64,000 bases of DNA. Source: Cristatella mucedo. Its lineage: Eukaryota > Bryozoa > Phylactolaemata > Cristatellidae. Positions within the stretch are counted from its first letter, which is position 1, and every line of letters begins with the position of its first letter. The position numbers were made by a program, and so were the translations under genes. Location: NCBI GenBank assembly GCA_009760855.2, contig WPIO01000087.1, positions 1,314,501-1,378,500 on the forward strand, read 5' to 3'. The notes beneath the pieces are model-generated. The model searched no databases, was not told where the DNA came from, and was given only the letters and a program-made list of their open reading frames with translations. Positions 42,973 through 55,654 of the stretch are shown in pieces.

Positions 42973-43284
42973 CTACCACTGCGGGTGAGCACTTAGGAAC
43001 CAGCTGATGAAAGTCAGAAGGAAACTGCAGCTGCTAGTGACTGTGACCGTAGTCGACAAGGAGAAAGTCTTACCTTAGGTGTCTTGATCTTTGATTCTTT
43101 TATGCTTGCACAAAAATCAGTTTCTAAAGCTGCCAACAGCTGGCCAAGACGGACCACTGGCAAAGACAGACGGTTGGCCCCTCACAGCTCAAATTTCTTC
43201 GCAACCGTTGAGTTCGACAAACTAGTGGGGGTTCTTTTGTGCACACGTAATTTTGCTAGCAGGAGGTGCACGTTTAGCGAGGAA

Positions 43285-43405
43285 ATATATATAATAATAT
43301 ATTATTATATATATATTATATATATATATTATATTATATATATATATATATAATATATATTATATGTATTATATATTATTAATATAATATAATAATATAT
43401 ATATT
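43285..43405. repeat. AT-rich TATAATATAT microsatellite
   Basis: Mixed TA/TTATA/AATA repeat of about 120 bases. Confidence 0.93.
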
Positions 43406-43409
43406 TGTA

Positions 43410-44710
43410 AGCACATATTCGATCCACGACGCCTTAATTGGACAAAACCTGTGTTCAGAAGCCCAATCGGAAAATATTCGGCTGATTTGTGTACGTGGAT
43501 AGCTGCCACTGCTGTGATGAAATCATTTTCATTTTATGTAACCTTGGTGGTATGAAAATGTATGCTCTTGACATGAATACCATCAGGCTCAGTAAGAAGT
43601 GTGAATTGAAATCGCTGCACCGCCAAGTTCACTACAGCGGCTTATCTCGCGGACTTCCAAGCAATTGGATGACCGCTTCCAATAAGAATTTGCATTTATG
43701 ATATGCGATGTCGGCGTTTGAATGGCGCTCGATTGTAAAATAAAATGGTTATTTTCGCCTTGTATATATTTTTTGATTTACGTTTGTCTAAACACACAAA
43801 CGGATATATGCGTGTAGCAATGCATGATAGTGGGTCTCGGTAGTAACCATTCACGCAGGCGCAGAGAGACCTGCGGCGGTGTTCTGAATGCTTTTTGACT
43901 CCATCTTTAAAAATCGTGCATTGGTCGTATTGATTGATGTCGAAATTCATTTTGCCAAGCCATACGATATTTTGCCAAGAGAAGAGGACGGAAGCAGACG
44001 GGCCACATGACGGGACACCGCGGGATCGGAGCTCGGGGTATCAGTAACCTAAGGACTCTTTCGTTTAACCAAATGCTGAGCCCCGCTGAAACCAATGATT
44101 TTTTTTGTATGGAAATTTCCATAAATTTTAGGATGCAACTGTGCTATGTATTGTTTTGGCGAAACGTAGGGAGATTACACTCCGGCATAATATAGCGCCC
44201 CACATTACGGTGTGTGTGTTTACGTGTGTGACTGGCAAAGAATCTCAAGCGATTACCGATCGGAAGGGTACCTCGTTAATCTATGCTCCCTTAACCGGTT
44301 ACGAAATTGCACGTGTTACCAGTATTTTGGCGATTTGTCTGAATTGAAAGAGCCCCCACATCTAATCATCGGTGAGGGCAAGAACGATAAAATTTAACGT
44401 GCTTCAGGTGCTTTCGTTCTTGAAACCGGAAAGGCCTGGTCACGCAATCATAATACGGAAGTAGGTCAATTTAATGCTACCACTTGCTTTGCGAAGTGTT
44501 CATTGGGGTTCGCTAGTTTTAGGACTCATCCTGCACTCACGGGGCTAAGAAGAAAAAAAAAAGCTAAGAAAAGAAAAATTTCCTTGCAAATTGGAGAAAA
44601 TATTAAATAATGATTCCTGTTGGAATGACTGTCTATCTCCAGGCTTATAGTATTGCAATACACAAGTTATTCAAGGCCTTTTTTAGTATGGAAATCAATT
44701 ACTATATTTA
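43410..44710. other. Unassigned AT-rich DNA
   Basis: No gene or repeat recognised; only short frames. Confidence 0.45.
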
Positions 44711-44717
44711 AAATTGA

Positions 44718-44999
44718 ATGGAGAGAAATAAATTTGGAAAATTTGTGAAGCCTGGCGTGCAAGATTTCATTACTTGGGTGAAGAATTCGTGGAGTAAAAT
44801 CACTGACAGCTGTGTTTCTATTGCACTAAAAGGAGGCTACGTAGACAAGAAGCGTTCATCCAGGAAGAGTTCTATTGCTAGACTCGAAAGACAGGGGCCA
44901 ACAGAGAATAGTGATGTCGCAAGAAATTCAGGCATCCATTAAGGTTTTGGAGATTTATAACGATGTTCCAGATGAAGATAACATAGCTGAATATGAATA
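44718..44999 (+). pseudogene. Possible DDE (pogo/Tigger-like) transposase C-terminus
   Basis: The plus frame reads KPGVQDFITWVKNSWSKITD then CVSIALKGGYVDKK, resembling the post-catalytic W-x-x-x-AW-x-x-I ... F-x-x-x-GI region of pogo/Tigger/jerky DDE transposases. After a frame shift near 44920 it continues as SIKVLEIYNDVPDEDNIAEY and a stop, an acidic tail as often ends such proteins. The catalytic core is absent. The match is from memory of family patterns and is weak. Confidence 0.35.
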
Positions 45000-45469
45000 A
45001 AAATTTATTTGCGTGCATGAATAAAAGCAGGTTTATTTGCATGAATAACCAGAAAGTTTTGCACATGAGAAAAATCGGGCATTCTCTAAAAGTAGAGCTG
45101 CAATCCGATTTTCGAAGGTAAAATTAGTATAAGACCCTATCTTAATTTCGGGGAAATGAGGTAACTAATTATCATACCTAAAAGACAGAGAGAGCTCCCT
45201 AATTCACCCCAATCTCTACTCCGGCTGGCTCTTTGCCTTTGCCGCAAAGCTCAAGCACACGACCTTGGTTATGCGAGTCGAGTACCGTATCCAGGACCTT
45301 GTTCTAGAGCTAACTGCTTCTCGACCACACTTCTCGTTTCAGAGCATCTGAAAGTCTTAGTTCTTGTATAATTTATTTACTTCCATTTTTACATCGCTGT
45401 TTTTATAACCGTACCTGTTCATATTTTTAAAATAATAAGTGCATCATACCGCTATCATATTTATATTTC

Positions 45470-46900
45470 AAATCAGAGTCGATTCTGCACCAGGGAGCTC
45501 TCACTTAAGACAAGATTATAATGCAATAACGATAATGTCATGATTGATGCAAAGATTATCTTCGGTCTTCTAAAGGAACGTTCGGAATTGGTAATTGATG
45601 CATGGTGAGAAGAATTTGCAAAGAAAATTCCCAAATTAGGAATCGCATATACACCATGGCTGACAATTACAATAATGAATGGCAATGAAAGGCGTGAGTC
45701 GCAAAGTGGTATTTGGTTTCCGAGTCGTGACGTGTGGCAAAAAAATCTCTTTACAGTCGCACATTCCTTGAATAGCTTTGTTCCATCAACGCCTGAATAA
45801 TAGAAGCCTCTGATAGTTAGTCAGTGCTGGCGGAGTTCGGTCTGGTCTAGTACCTTCATAACCTGCTCAAATTCAAACAAGAAACTAAATTTAAAATCAA
45901 ATTTTGTGAGCTGGGAAAACATAGTTGTGATTTATTGTCGGAGATAGTCTGTGCTATTCTTCATTATTTTGAAATTTTTCCCTCTGCCGTGAGACCAACA
46001 TATTTGGAGAGTTCTCAAGGCACCTGTGTCCTTCGGCGGATTCTTCGTCCAGAAGCTACTCTTCGAAATTTACATCTTCTTTTGGCATCTAGCAGTGATT
46101 ATTGGCACACGATTTCTCATATTCTTGACAACTCAATCTCAAGAGAGTGTAGGTCACAAGAGGCATCTTTGAAGTTCATCTATGGATCAAACAGCCTTTT
46201 CTGAACGTGGTCAATCTTTTTGAAGATGCTACACGAAAATGGCAACAGAGAAAAAAGCTTAAGTTCAAGATCCCGTGCAGGAGACTACCAGCTTCACTCC
46301 ATTTTTAAAGTGTTCCACTAGTTTCCTCAGATAGTTGCTCCAAAAGGCCTACCATGCTGTTCAGTCCATCACAGATGGTTTTTACAGCCTCCACTCTTGC
46401 ACTTTGCACTTTGCTGCAGAGTCACGTTTGAAAGTGACGGCCAAGACTTTCTTCAGTTCTTCCCACCTCAGAGTTGATCGTAAAAATAATAAGTAGGTGG
46501 TCTCTACTATTCCAAAAAAGGTAATGACAATGGAATCTTGACTTGACTTGCAGCATGAACTCTTCCTGTCAGGTCCAAGCAGCGGTTATCGCAGTTTATG
46601 AAAATCTCGTTCTCATTTGCGGACAGTATTCTTTTTTAGATACCTGACATGCCGCCAGATATGACTGCTGATCTGTCGTAGCACTGCAACCTGCTATCTT
46701 ACAAGGGCGTTTTCTTGGATTCGAGTTTGTCCAACATGCGATCCTCAATTACTCCAGCATCTTTGGCGTAGATTTGAAAAAAGCCCAGGGAACACTCTTT
46801 GATGATGACTGCTTTGTTGGCATAATCAACATCGACATATCGAATGACCTCTGATATCTGCTCGCGTTCAAACAGAATTCCATTGTATTTTTTCGCCGTA
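45470..46900 (-). pseudogene. hAT-superfamily (ZMYM1-like) transposase pseudogene
   Basis: The minus strand, read across several frames, gives the C-terminal two thirds of a ZMYM1/DUF4371-type hAT transposase. From the 46900 end these are FEREQISEVIRYVDVDYANK, KECSLGFFQIYAKDAGVI, CYDRSAVISGGMSG, ENEIFINCDNRCLDL and HAASQ. Then come ITFFGIVETTYLLFLRSTLR, RVEAVKTICDGLNSMVGLLE, KKIDHVQKRLFDP and finally the dimerisation motif SERSFRRPKIIFASIMT near 45570. Stops and frameshifts are frequent (for example after KKTPL). No terminal inverted repeats were identified. Upstream DNA (46900-47330) may hold the N-terminal part but is not readable. Confidence 0.8.
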
Positions 46901-47607
46901 TGTCACAGAGTGGTTTCTCTGACTGAGGATGCAAGTATCCTAAGGAGTCTGTGCAGGGTTTAAGGAAGCAGACAAGAGACTGACTTTGGATTCTTTCTGG
47001 CACGGTGCAGGTGTGAATGCGGAAGATGATCCTACTGAGCTAGGAGATGTAGAAGTCCGAGAAGTTTTTTAACTTTTTTTTTCCTCACCAGCCAGGACAG
47101 AACTTCTTGGTAACCATGCGATGCCAGTCTTTGAGAAACCGATAACTTGATGGTGCTGAGAGCTCTCTTTCAAAATGTTTGCCATCGTTTCTTCCCGGTA
47201 TTATTTGCGCCTCGACTCCAGTGTCTATTACCGTTCTTTTGAGATGTCTCACCTGCGTTTCTTTCCACGTGGTAAAATCCTGACGGCGAGGAGGACTGTT
47301 TTCATGTGTAATTAGTTTTCAGGTTTCCTCCACTAGGTAACCCTCACGCGCTGCTCTCGGATAGTTCGAGGCTATAGGCTCGTAATCCTCGTAGGCCTTA
47401 TTAACGTGCCATTTGAGCTTTTAGCCTTTAGAAAGTATTCTGAATTATGATGTGAGCTGGAAGTATGTGGTTATTGTGAGAATTAGCTCTACCGTGAAGC
47501 CATTCACTACTCAATGGTCAAGAAAAAATTTTCTACGTTTAATAAATCAGCCGTCAAACAGAATGTGGACCGTAGCTAATACGGTAAAGGAATAAGTAAT
47601 AAAAAGT

Positions 47608-47903
<296 letters not shown>

Positions 47904-47904
<1 letters not shown>

Positions 47905-47949
47905 ACGTGCTATCGAGGCTCATGGCTTGCTCAGCCTCGATAGCACGTT
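47904..47949. repeat. Perfect 16-bp inverted repeat (hairpin) at SINE 5' end
   Basis: AACGTGCTATCGAGGC, 14-base loop tcatggcttgctca, then GCCTCGATAGCACGTT. The right arm is the start of the adjacent SINE, so the left arm is an inverted copy of the SINE head. Confidence 0.97.
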
Positions 47950-48110
47950 AAGTAAGGCGGTCGCTTTTCACGACCTGGGCCCCGAATCGTGGGTTCGAAA
48001 CCTGCACAGGGCGATCTTTTACTGCCTCTGCAAGCGGTGGGAATAGTGGTATAGGATTTTTTGTCTCTATGCAATAGAAGCTTTTAAATCAGCTAATATT
48101 TTTTTATTAT
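47930..48110 (+). mobile_element. tRNA-derived SINE copy
   Basis: Head with cgatagcacgttaagtaagg, ggtcgcttttcacgacctgg and the B-box gtgggttcgaaacctgc. The body contains ctctgcaagcggtgggaata and the tail gaagcttttaaatcagct. The anticodon-loop-like cttttcacg suggests a Glu-type tRNA ancestor, but this is only a guess. Confidence 0.8.
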
Positions 48111-48114
48111 GAAT

Positions 48115-49555
48115 GCTAATCTTAATACTATCGGCTTCTCTAAAAATCATACTCTGATCAGACAGAGCCGATGTGGCTTTCGCAGAGGGCTATTCTTCTG
48201 CTAGCCAGGGGTGCGTAGTATAACTATCAGAGAACTGTTCTACTTCAATTCTATAACCGACGACTGAGAAACTCAGAAACTAAGAGATTGAGTTTCGCGC
48301 TCATGCGCCATCCGCGTATCCAGTCTTTCTGCCCAACACCCGCACCTATTCAGGCTCCCAGTAGCTACCGCAGAATCCCCATGGCCCAGATCACTTCAAG
48401 GATCCGTGCTCAACCACAGAACGCTTTTCACTTCTAGCCCCTATCCTGGGGCAGGAACGCTTTGAAATACACTCTATATGAGGGAATGATGATTTATACT
48501 ATTGTAGCCCCAAACTGGGAATATGTTACGTCTGAAATCTATCCCCATCCAGAAGCAATCCCTGTTTCCATTAGCCCTAATCGGGTGTAGGCACCCTCCA
48601 AAGACCGGCATCCTCCTCCGGCCTCGCTGTCTCGCTGAGCCTTCTCCCCAACCAGCTGACTACCCGTCTCGGAGAGACCCCGGCTACCTGGATGTATCTT
48701 CCTGGATGGATGACAAAAGGCTCAGAGTGGATGGGCGGCTGGCAACCCAACTGGTCCATTACTCCCTGGGATTAATCGTTCCGTAATAGCTAGTTCGGCA
48801 AAAGTTCCCCCGCAATATGCGAACGTTAAACGGTAGTTTACAAGCATGTCAGGCTAAAGCAGACTTTCTCCTGTGAAAATATAATGGACCTTCAGATACC
48901 ATATCACTGCAGTCACCGGAATCACTGGAATGCCAAGGTCTTTTCTAAGAAGCAATAATAATAATAATTCTCCTTGTGCCCACAAACTCGCTCATTGTTC
49001 GAGGGCAACTTTCGTCATGATCTAAAATGATTTTGCTTTGATTAATAGCATTCCTGTCTGACAATTATGCCAAGCTGGCAAAAGCAAAAAAAGGTCCTGC
49101 GCCCTTATGCCTTCCTTCTACTCCAGGGGTTGAGGCGTCTCTCCACCCAGCGAGCCTTTTTCATAAATTGATCCCACTTTGCGATACGCGACACATGTTG
49201 GTGAAGTGGCTGGGACCGCACGGTGAATTTTTTTTCATAGAGTCTAGAGCTGCGTCAGAGTCGATGAATTTTAATGATCATCTTGAGATTGACACGATTG
49301 CTTCTGGAAGGTTAATTAAGGATTGACACGATGAAGAATGACCCCCCATAAGTCGCTATGCTATTGACATTTGCAGGAATTTTGACTGGGGCTCTCCGCC
49401 GGGAAATAGATACGACTTAGGGAAAGTTCCGATGCGATTTCTAAAACCTTTTACTCGTTAAAATATACTTTTACTTTGTTTTGCAAGGGGTTCATATTCC
49501 TCCGTTGCCGACTATGCCGGTATGAACCCTTTGACTTATTTTTTTATGAACCCTT
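48115..49555. other. Unassigned DNA
   Basis: No gene recognised. A plus frame of 87 codons at 48523-48786 has no domain. A short AAT-repeat at 48955-48967 could be a LINE-tail remnant. Confidence 0.4.
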
Positions 49556-49559
49556 TATT

Positions 49560-50215
49560 CTACCTGTTACCTTCGCTACTCGGTCTCATAGAGCATACAA
49601 AAGCATACAAAAGATCAGGACTGACTGTCCATCGACAGGCATATGAAGACTACTGTAGGTCGTACCAATCGATCGTAGCAAAGGCCAAGTCTAGCTTCTA
49701 TAGAAACATTGTTGAATCACAGATGCACAATCCAAAAATGCTGATGTGGTCGATCGACCATCTCCTCAACCACTCCCAGATTAGCTCCTTACCTGATGAT
49801 CCTTGTGAAGATCTAACCGATTGCTTCTCTCGATTCTTTGTGCAGAAGTTAGACACGATCAGGGAATCCACCCCTGCGATGACAACGTCCCCACTAGAAT
49901 AATGTTCACGGATTCCTGGCTGCACCTCGATGTCTACATTTAAGCAGGTCACTAGTGATCTAGTCCTGAAGTTCGTATCCCACTCAAAGAAGACAACAAG
50001 TCCTCTGGACCCTATTTCCACTGTCCTGCTCCTACGTTGCATTGATCTGCTGCTGCCATGCATAATTAGCATCCTTAATATGTCATTAGCCTCAGTTCAT
50101 GTCCCAGCACCTTTCAAAAAAGCTTTAGTCAGGCCACTTCTCAAGAAAGCGACACTAGGCCACGAGAGCTTGATGCCCAGCCGGGTAGTTTATCGCGTTC
50201 CTTTTTAGAAAGGGG
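49560..50215 (+). mobile_element. L2/CR1-type LINE ORF2 fragment between endonuclease and RT
   Basis: One plus frame to 49902 reads KRSGLTVHRQAYEDYCRSYQ, AKAKSSFYRNIVESQMHNPK and SIDHLLNHSQISSLPDDPCE, the linker between endonuclease and reverse transcriptase in L2/CR1 elements. After a stop and frame shift it continues as SPLDPISTVLLLRCIDLLLP and APFKKALVRPLLKKATL (RT motif 0/1), ending before motif 2. It may be the upstream part of the L2 family seen elsewhere here, but there is no overlap to prove it. Confidence 0.82.
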
Positions 50216-50219
50216 CCCT

Positions 50220-53200
50220 GCCCGAGAATCACTTCCATGCTCAGCCGGATTATTGCTGGATACTTGTAAAAGTCACCGAGGCCTCAGACAGGGTCAGCCC
50301 GACTGTATTAGTTAGGAAGTCTATTACAGAGAGGCTCCACACTCCTCGCATCGCTCGCATGGAGGTGGGCACTGAACCCTGCACGTCATAATTATCAGCT
50401 TCAGGTGATACTCGGTGATATCTTTGCTCACGTAGGTCGACCACGGCATGGCCAGCAGACCTCTGACGAAGACCTCTGACCTCTGACGCCCTGGCACTTG
50501 GGCCACATTCTCGAGTGTTTCGCTCGCCCTTAGGCATCGCTTTAGCCCCCCAAGATTGTATGATCTTAGGATGCTATACAAATAAATCATATTTCTTTTT
50601 GAGAACTGCTGTGCGATTTATATGTAGAGCAGTTTGTCCCTGGCGTTCGTGCGCACGTTTGATTGCCTACTTGTCAGTTGTTTCACATTTGGAGAACAAG
50701 ACACGCACCTGGGGTCGGTGATTTTAGGGCGATGCCTCGAGATTAATCCGAGTAATATCCTAGAAAAAAAGCAAGTTCGACCGTACAGATAGCACATGAC
50801 AGGCATTTCACTGCGGCCCATTAGCCCGATACGGAACCGGTCGTCGAAGTAGCATACAGCAGGGTCTCATCCACACGTCGACATGCAGTGGACACGCATG
50901 AATAGACGAGGAACATATTGGACAGATTTCTTCATCAGCCCTTCCGGCAGTCCGGTATGCAATCGGCGAGAAGTCTGCAGACAAGTAAAAACAGCCAACC
51001 CGATACTTTAAGTCCTGCTCCTATGCCTTGCCACACTGTATCCAGACTGGGTGCCGATAGCTGCCTGCTCATTTTAGGCCTTACTTGGGAGTAGAGCGTA
51101 ACAATTCTTGCACTTCTCTGTGTGCTTTTTGTGCCAACCGATACCAGGTTCAATGCTTTGTGCTACAAATATGTCTAATTAAGCGGTGGCCCTGAGTGAC
51201 TTCGGGATATTTTTTTAGCATGCTGGCTTAAGCATGGTACATTTTTGTGCTAAAGCATGAGTAGTACGTTACTCTCACTAAACTTTGGTTATTGATTTTC
51301 CGACAGTGCGTTGCTAACTGCCTGGATAGAGATTTGGTTGTCGCAGTGTGTTATACAATGGACCTACGATGATGAGAATGATTATTATTGCTGTTCGTTA
51401 GATGGATACTGTAGCCAGAGAGCGCCCACTGCTAAAGGCTTCGTGGCTACTATTTTCCGCTCAAGGTCCCTGAAAGCCGTTCTCGACGACTGCACACTTG
51501 GTTATCTTTTAGTATGTATCCTTCTCCGAGGCATCCTCGTCGTTTTCTAACGAGATGGAAATAAGTAAGATCGTGGCTATTGTTTCATCGTTTGCAATGA
51601 GATCCAGCCTTTATAGGTGGCCGTTGGCCTCAATTTATTGGTAAATGGTATCTAGGTGCTTTTCGGGATGCAGTGGAGCCGCAACCACGTGGTTCAGGAT
51701 GAGGTAATGCCTGGCCCTGACCATGGGCACCACCAGACGGAAATGGCAGCCCACTTGGGGTAGAGTTTTTTCACGGTGTCGACTCAAAGCAATAGCCAAT
51801 TGTACGCTTAGGTAGTAAGTTTAATCACGCACGATGTGTAGTTTGAGTGTATGCCGGCTCCTCTGATGAGCCTGTGATGTGGCATGGACACAGGCCGGTA
51901 ACCGCTGGTGGCTAGATGGTGGATTCACCATCAGGGTCGGCCGCTGCACAGTTGTGGTCCTCGATGAATCATCGGGGTCAACCAGATGAGTGGAGGAGGG
52001 GAGACTCGAGTGTGAGAAGGGGTCGAAGGCAGTCGTGCGTCTTGCTGCTCCGTGCCTTGTGCAATAAACCGTTGTCGTTGTTCTGGGCCAGCGTTCTGTA
52101 TGCCGAACCACACGATGGACAAAGCGCCGGCTCTGAAAGCTACGCCAATGCCGATGCAAGTTAAGTGGTTACGAGTGGAAAGAAGTTAAATTAAAAGCGC
52201 CGAGAAACCTTTCTCTGACACCCTGGGGGACCTAGGCTTGTGCTCCTGATCTTGACCGGTGCCACAGGCTGGCGATCCTCACCTTTTAAGAAAAGTAAAG
52301 TAGACGCTTTCTGAGACCTAGTGGGCGATACGTCGTCGCCGACGACGGTGACGCTTCAATACAGCTTTCTTAGGCATTTCCGGGCGTCTTGTCAGGGTGA
52401 CAACACAGGACGGCCTCACTCCATACGGCTTCCCCATCAGGCGGCTGACCACGGACCGTGCGGCTCAGTAGAACTGAAAGCGAGCCACAGCGGAAACAAA
52501 AGTGTTCGAAAACTTAGCATCCAGCAGGCCTTGACGGCCGTCAAATGATCCATGCATTGTCTCTAAGCTCTAGCCTGTCTAGTCCGACCCCAGCCCGTGG
52601 ACGGACGAGATGACTCATCGACCAGGAGACTTGACACCAAAAACCCTGCTGCTGCCAGAGTCCCACGTTGCATGCAGGCCAGGTCGTAACTTATGCATAA
52701 ATCAGATTACGTATTTGAATGTTGCCTCGCTCGTAAGGCTGCTTATCTCGGCTATTTCATAAGCGGTCTTCAGTTCAAAGTCAGTGGCCAAGCTTAAAGT
52801 TCATTGTCGCAGGCATCGAAATTGACCCGACTACGGCCGAGCGTCGTTGGCACTGTATCGATCGTCGCTGAGTTGGCGAACGCTACACCGGTTAATTTTG
52901 CATTTTCCTGTTCTTTTTTGGGGAGGAAACCCTGCACGAAATCATGCACGTGCGGCACTTGACCTGCATACGATTCGCTGCCCTCTTTCCAGCTATTCGT
53001 GCACCTATGGCTACCAGAGTCGTCTCCACTGCTGTGAGAGCTTGGACTAAGGAACAGCAGTGCAGCTAGCTTTTACTTCGTCTGATTTACGTACAGCTGT
53101 TGGTATCGTTGCCTTTCTTTTTAGAGTTCTTCATAAGTTTTTGGCAAAGGTTTCGGTAAATGCCGGTGACTAACTGTGGTATAATAAGCCTGAACAAAAC

Positions 53201-53700
53201 GAACCTACGCGAAATTGCGTTCAAATGTTGCATACGTAAGTAAGTTTTAATGCCCTCGAATCTAGTCAGCTTTTGCTTCTAGGCTCTATCCACCGGTTGA
53301 TATGTACTGCGCTCGGTATGCCACCAGCCACTGCAGATCATGCCGACGAGGAACAGGTCGAAGCGACGGTGACACCTCTACTCGACCACGACTTAACACT
53401 CGGAGTTGGACCAGCTACTGCCTCGCCAAACGATCAGGCGAATGCAGGCCCAGTGGGCTCGCGGCGCAGGGTAAATCCAACTCCCGTTTCACAGACTTTG
53501 TGTAGATATTGTATATTCTTCGGTAGGCAAAATGTTGACCAGATGGTGCGGCTGAATTTTTTCTCTGTGTTTGTAGTACGATATCATCTCGACTTTGATC
53601 AGCTTGCATCATGACTCTGTTGGGACTTACTCGATAGATAGCGACTGCCAGCTTGTCAGAAGCGACCACACCTCTTGAACTGGACTTCGTCTAACATCCG
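50220..53700. other. Mostly unassigned DNA
   Basis: No gene recognised. At 50450-50495 'gacctctgac' is repeated. At 51900-52160 an AATAAA (near 52064) within a GC-rich stretch ending in tcgttgttctgg could be the end of an LTR, without other support. The plus frame 53273-53614 (113 codons) has no domain. Confidence 0.4.
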
Positions 53701-53784
53701 CAGAACGTTTTAGATCAGTGATGTTAGCAGAGTGGTTATAGTTTTCTAATCTCGGTGACTTTGTGTTAGGCTCATGAGCCACCA

Positions 53785-54268
53785 CTGTATATGTGGAGCC
53801 TCTGTGGTAGTTGGACGACACGTCCACAGAGTGGACAGTTGTAGATGCGAGGACGGATCGTCCTCCGGATGGTGACATATGTACCCTAGTGTGGGCGGAG
53901 TCCCTGACATTCGATACGTCGGGATTGGCGTCGCCTTGCCCCGGAAGGGCAAGCCTGGGGTCAGCTCCCAGAGGCCGGAGGACCGGAACTTCGGACGGCG
54001 TGCTCGCTCTTTTTTTGGGCGGAAGCTCTCGACGGAGGCAGACGTCGATCCCGACTATTCCAGAGTGCTCAGCTAACCGGGTGTTTGACGGCGTACACTT
54101 GTACTGGTGGAACCGAGTCTGTACAATGGTGGAACTGCGGAAGCTGACTGAGAAACTGAGATGGTTGTTCGCGCTTTCGGCGTCATCTCGAGCCCTTGTA
54201 GTTTACCTCGATAGGACCCACCCTGTAGACTTGACTGGAGTAGTTGCGCACCCGTGAACGCGGCTACA
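53785..54268 (+). repeat. LTR-like repeat, copy 3 (internally deleted)
   Basis: Homologous to 55655-56468. It shares the upstream agcctctgtggt segment, the atatgtaccc start, ggaagctctcgac, cggcgtacacttgtactg and gtagacttg, then jumps to the end cggctaca with the TATA-like part missing. It is followed at once by ttttggcgacccttgcag, which resembles a Ty3-type primer-binding site. Confidence 0.6.
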
Positions 54269-54605
54269 TTTTGGCGACCCTTGCAGTGACGATTATTTTT
54301 AGCAACCTTCTGTTTAGCGTGCGTGCTTTTTTGTTTGAATGTGCGTACAGGGATAGTGACTTTGGGCGGTACATTGAAAACACTGCCGGTAGCAGCCATT
54401 ACCTCTTGGTGCTGACGTCACTGATTGAGTCGAATGAGTGGGCTAGGTCAGTCGATCGGGCATTCCTTGTTGGCGGGTAGGCCGGGGTCATTAATTTTCA
54501 GCTGTGGCTATGACAGCTGGAGAGCTGCTATATATAGTCCTTTAAGTCCATGCAAGGGAGAAGAACTGCAGTTCGCAGCATGCTTGCCTACTCTGTCTTG
54601 GTTCG

Positions 54606-54995
54606 TGGTGAGTAATATCATGCTTGATAAGCAACATGAATAACATGGTTTGGGTGACCTGCACAGGGTCAGCATGCAACTGTGGTTAGTGGCAGCATGC
54701 ACAGCGTCAGCACTCATAAGCAAATGAAGGACAAATCGAAGCGACCCACTAAATGCTGTCCTAAATAGGCGTGTTTTTCAAGTTTTTTTAAATGTGGTCA
54801 AGTTAGGGGATGTTCTGACGCAACTCGGGAGTGAGTTCCAGACTTCGGAAGCATACGAACTAAATGCACGGTCTCCTAAGGATTTGAGGTTTGTACGAGG
54901 TATTGGTAAACTGTTGGATTCCGAAAAGCGGGCGGTACAATGCTTGGGCTGGTGGGGGAGTAGATCTGAGAGATAGGCTGGAGCCAAAGAATGAA
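54606..54995 (-). mobile_element. L2-like LINE 3' fragment
   Basis: Plus-strand landmarks gtgagtaatatcatgcttgat, ggtcagcatgcaac, aaatgctgtcctaaatagg and gcacggtctcctaaggattt match the 853-1870 copy in order. The minus frame reads HCTARFSESNSLPIPRTNLK and SLPSCVRTSPNLTTFKK, the element's C-terminus. The tail and hairpin are missing, so it is truncated at both ends. Confidence 0.85.
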
Positions 54996-54999
54996 ATCA

Positions 55000-55650
55000 A
55001 CTGCTGAAAACCACCCGGGCGCTTGATCTGAAGGCTACCTGCTGTAAACACTGAACGCGACCCGCACGAATGCAGCTCGGACAATCCACGTGAAGGCTAC
55101 TGATTGTCTTTGACCCATTTCCACACATTACATGCATCATCGCTATTGAACGACCAAGCCTAGGAGCTGAAGCAGTGACGCCTGCCGCCAGAGGATCAGA
55201 CAGCAGCCCAATGGGCTCCCACATGAGCTAAAACCATCGGAAGCCAACTCGTTATTGATGGACGGTTCATGTGTTCGCCGAGATAGCCATTCAGAGTGGA
55301 CGATACCCTTGGTCTGTTTGTGTTGTAGGGGAGGATCACGTTGACTCCGATCACACCATGCAGCAAGGAGAGTTGGGCATTTGCAGTGGACAAGACTCAT
55401 CTGCGAACCAGTTCGACCTACGCAGGCTGACGCTACGAGAGAGGACACCGACTAGACAGTACGGCGCCTGGAGCAGCAACATACGTCTTCCCTGAACTGG
55501 ATCATTTTCGATAACTTTGAAGACTTGTGATTCTTGTGTAGCGCAGCGTGATGAATATTGTAACCGCGACTTGTGTAAACTTGACTTTTGTAACCGCGAC
55601 TTTTTGTAGCCGCGTTTAGGATACGACTTGTTCGATAGCCACTACTGAGC
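55000..55650. other. Unassigned DNA with a short tandem repeat
   Basis: At 55558-55615 a ~16-20-bp unit (gtaaccgcgacttttgta-like) is repeated about four times. The minus frame 55143-55448 has no recognised domain. Confidence 0.45.
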
Positions 55651-55654
55651 AAGT

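Noticed and set aside
42263-42996. Three long frames of more than 225 codons (SSSR, IIIT and VMMI repeats)
   Set aside because: All come from one 12-bp tandem repeat that has no stop in most frames; the flanking codons are SINE and unrelated DNA.
47985-48005. B-box-like sequence suggesting a tRNA gene
   Set aside because: The same head is attached to a common body and tail in several places, and the acceptor stem does not pair, so it is a SINE and not a functional tRNA gene.
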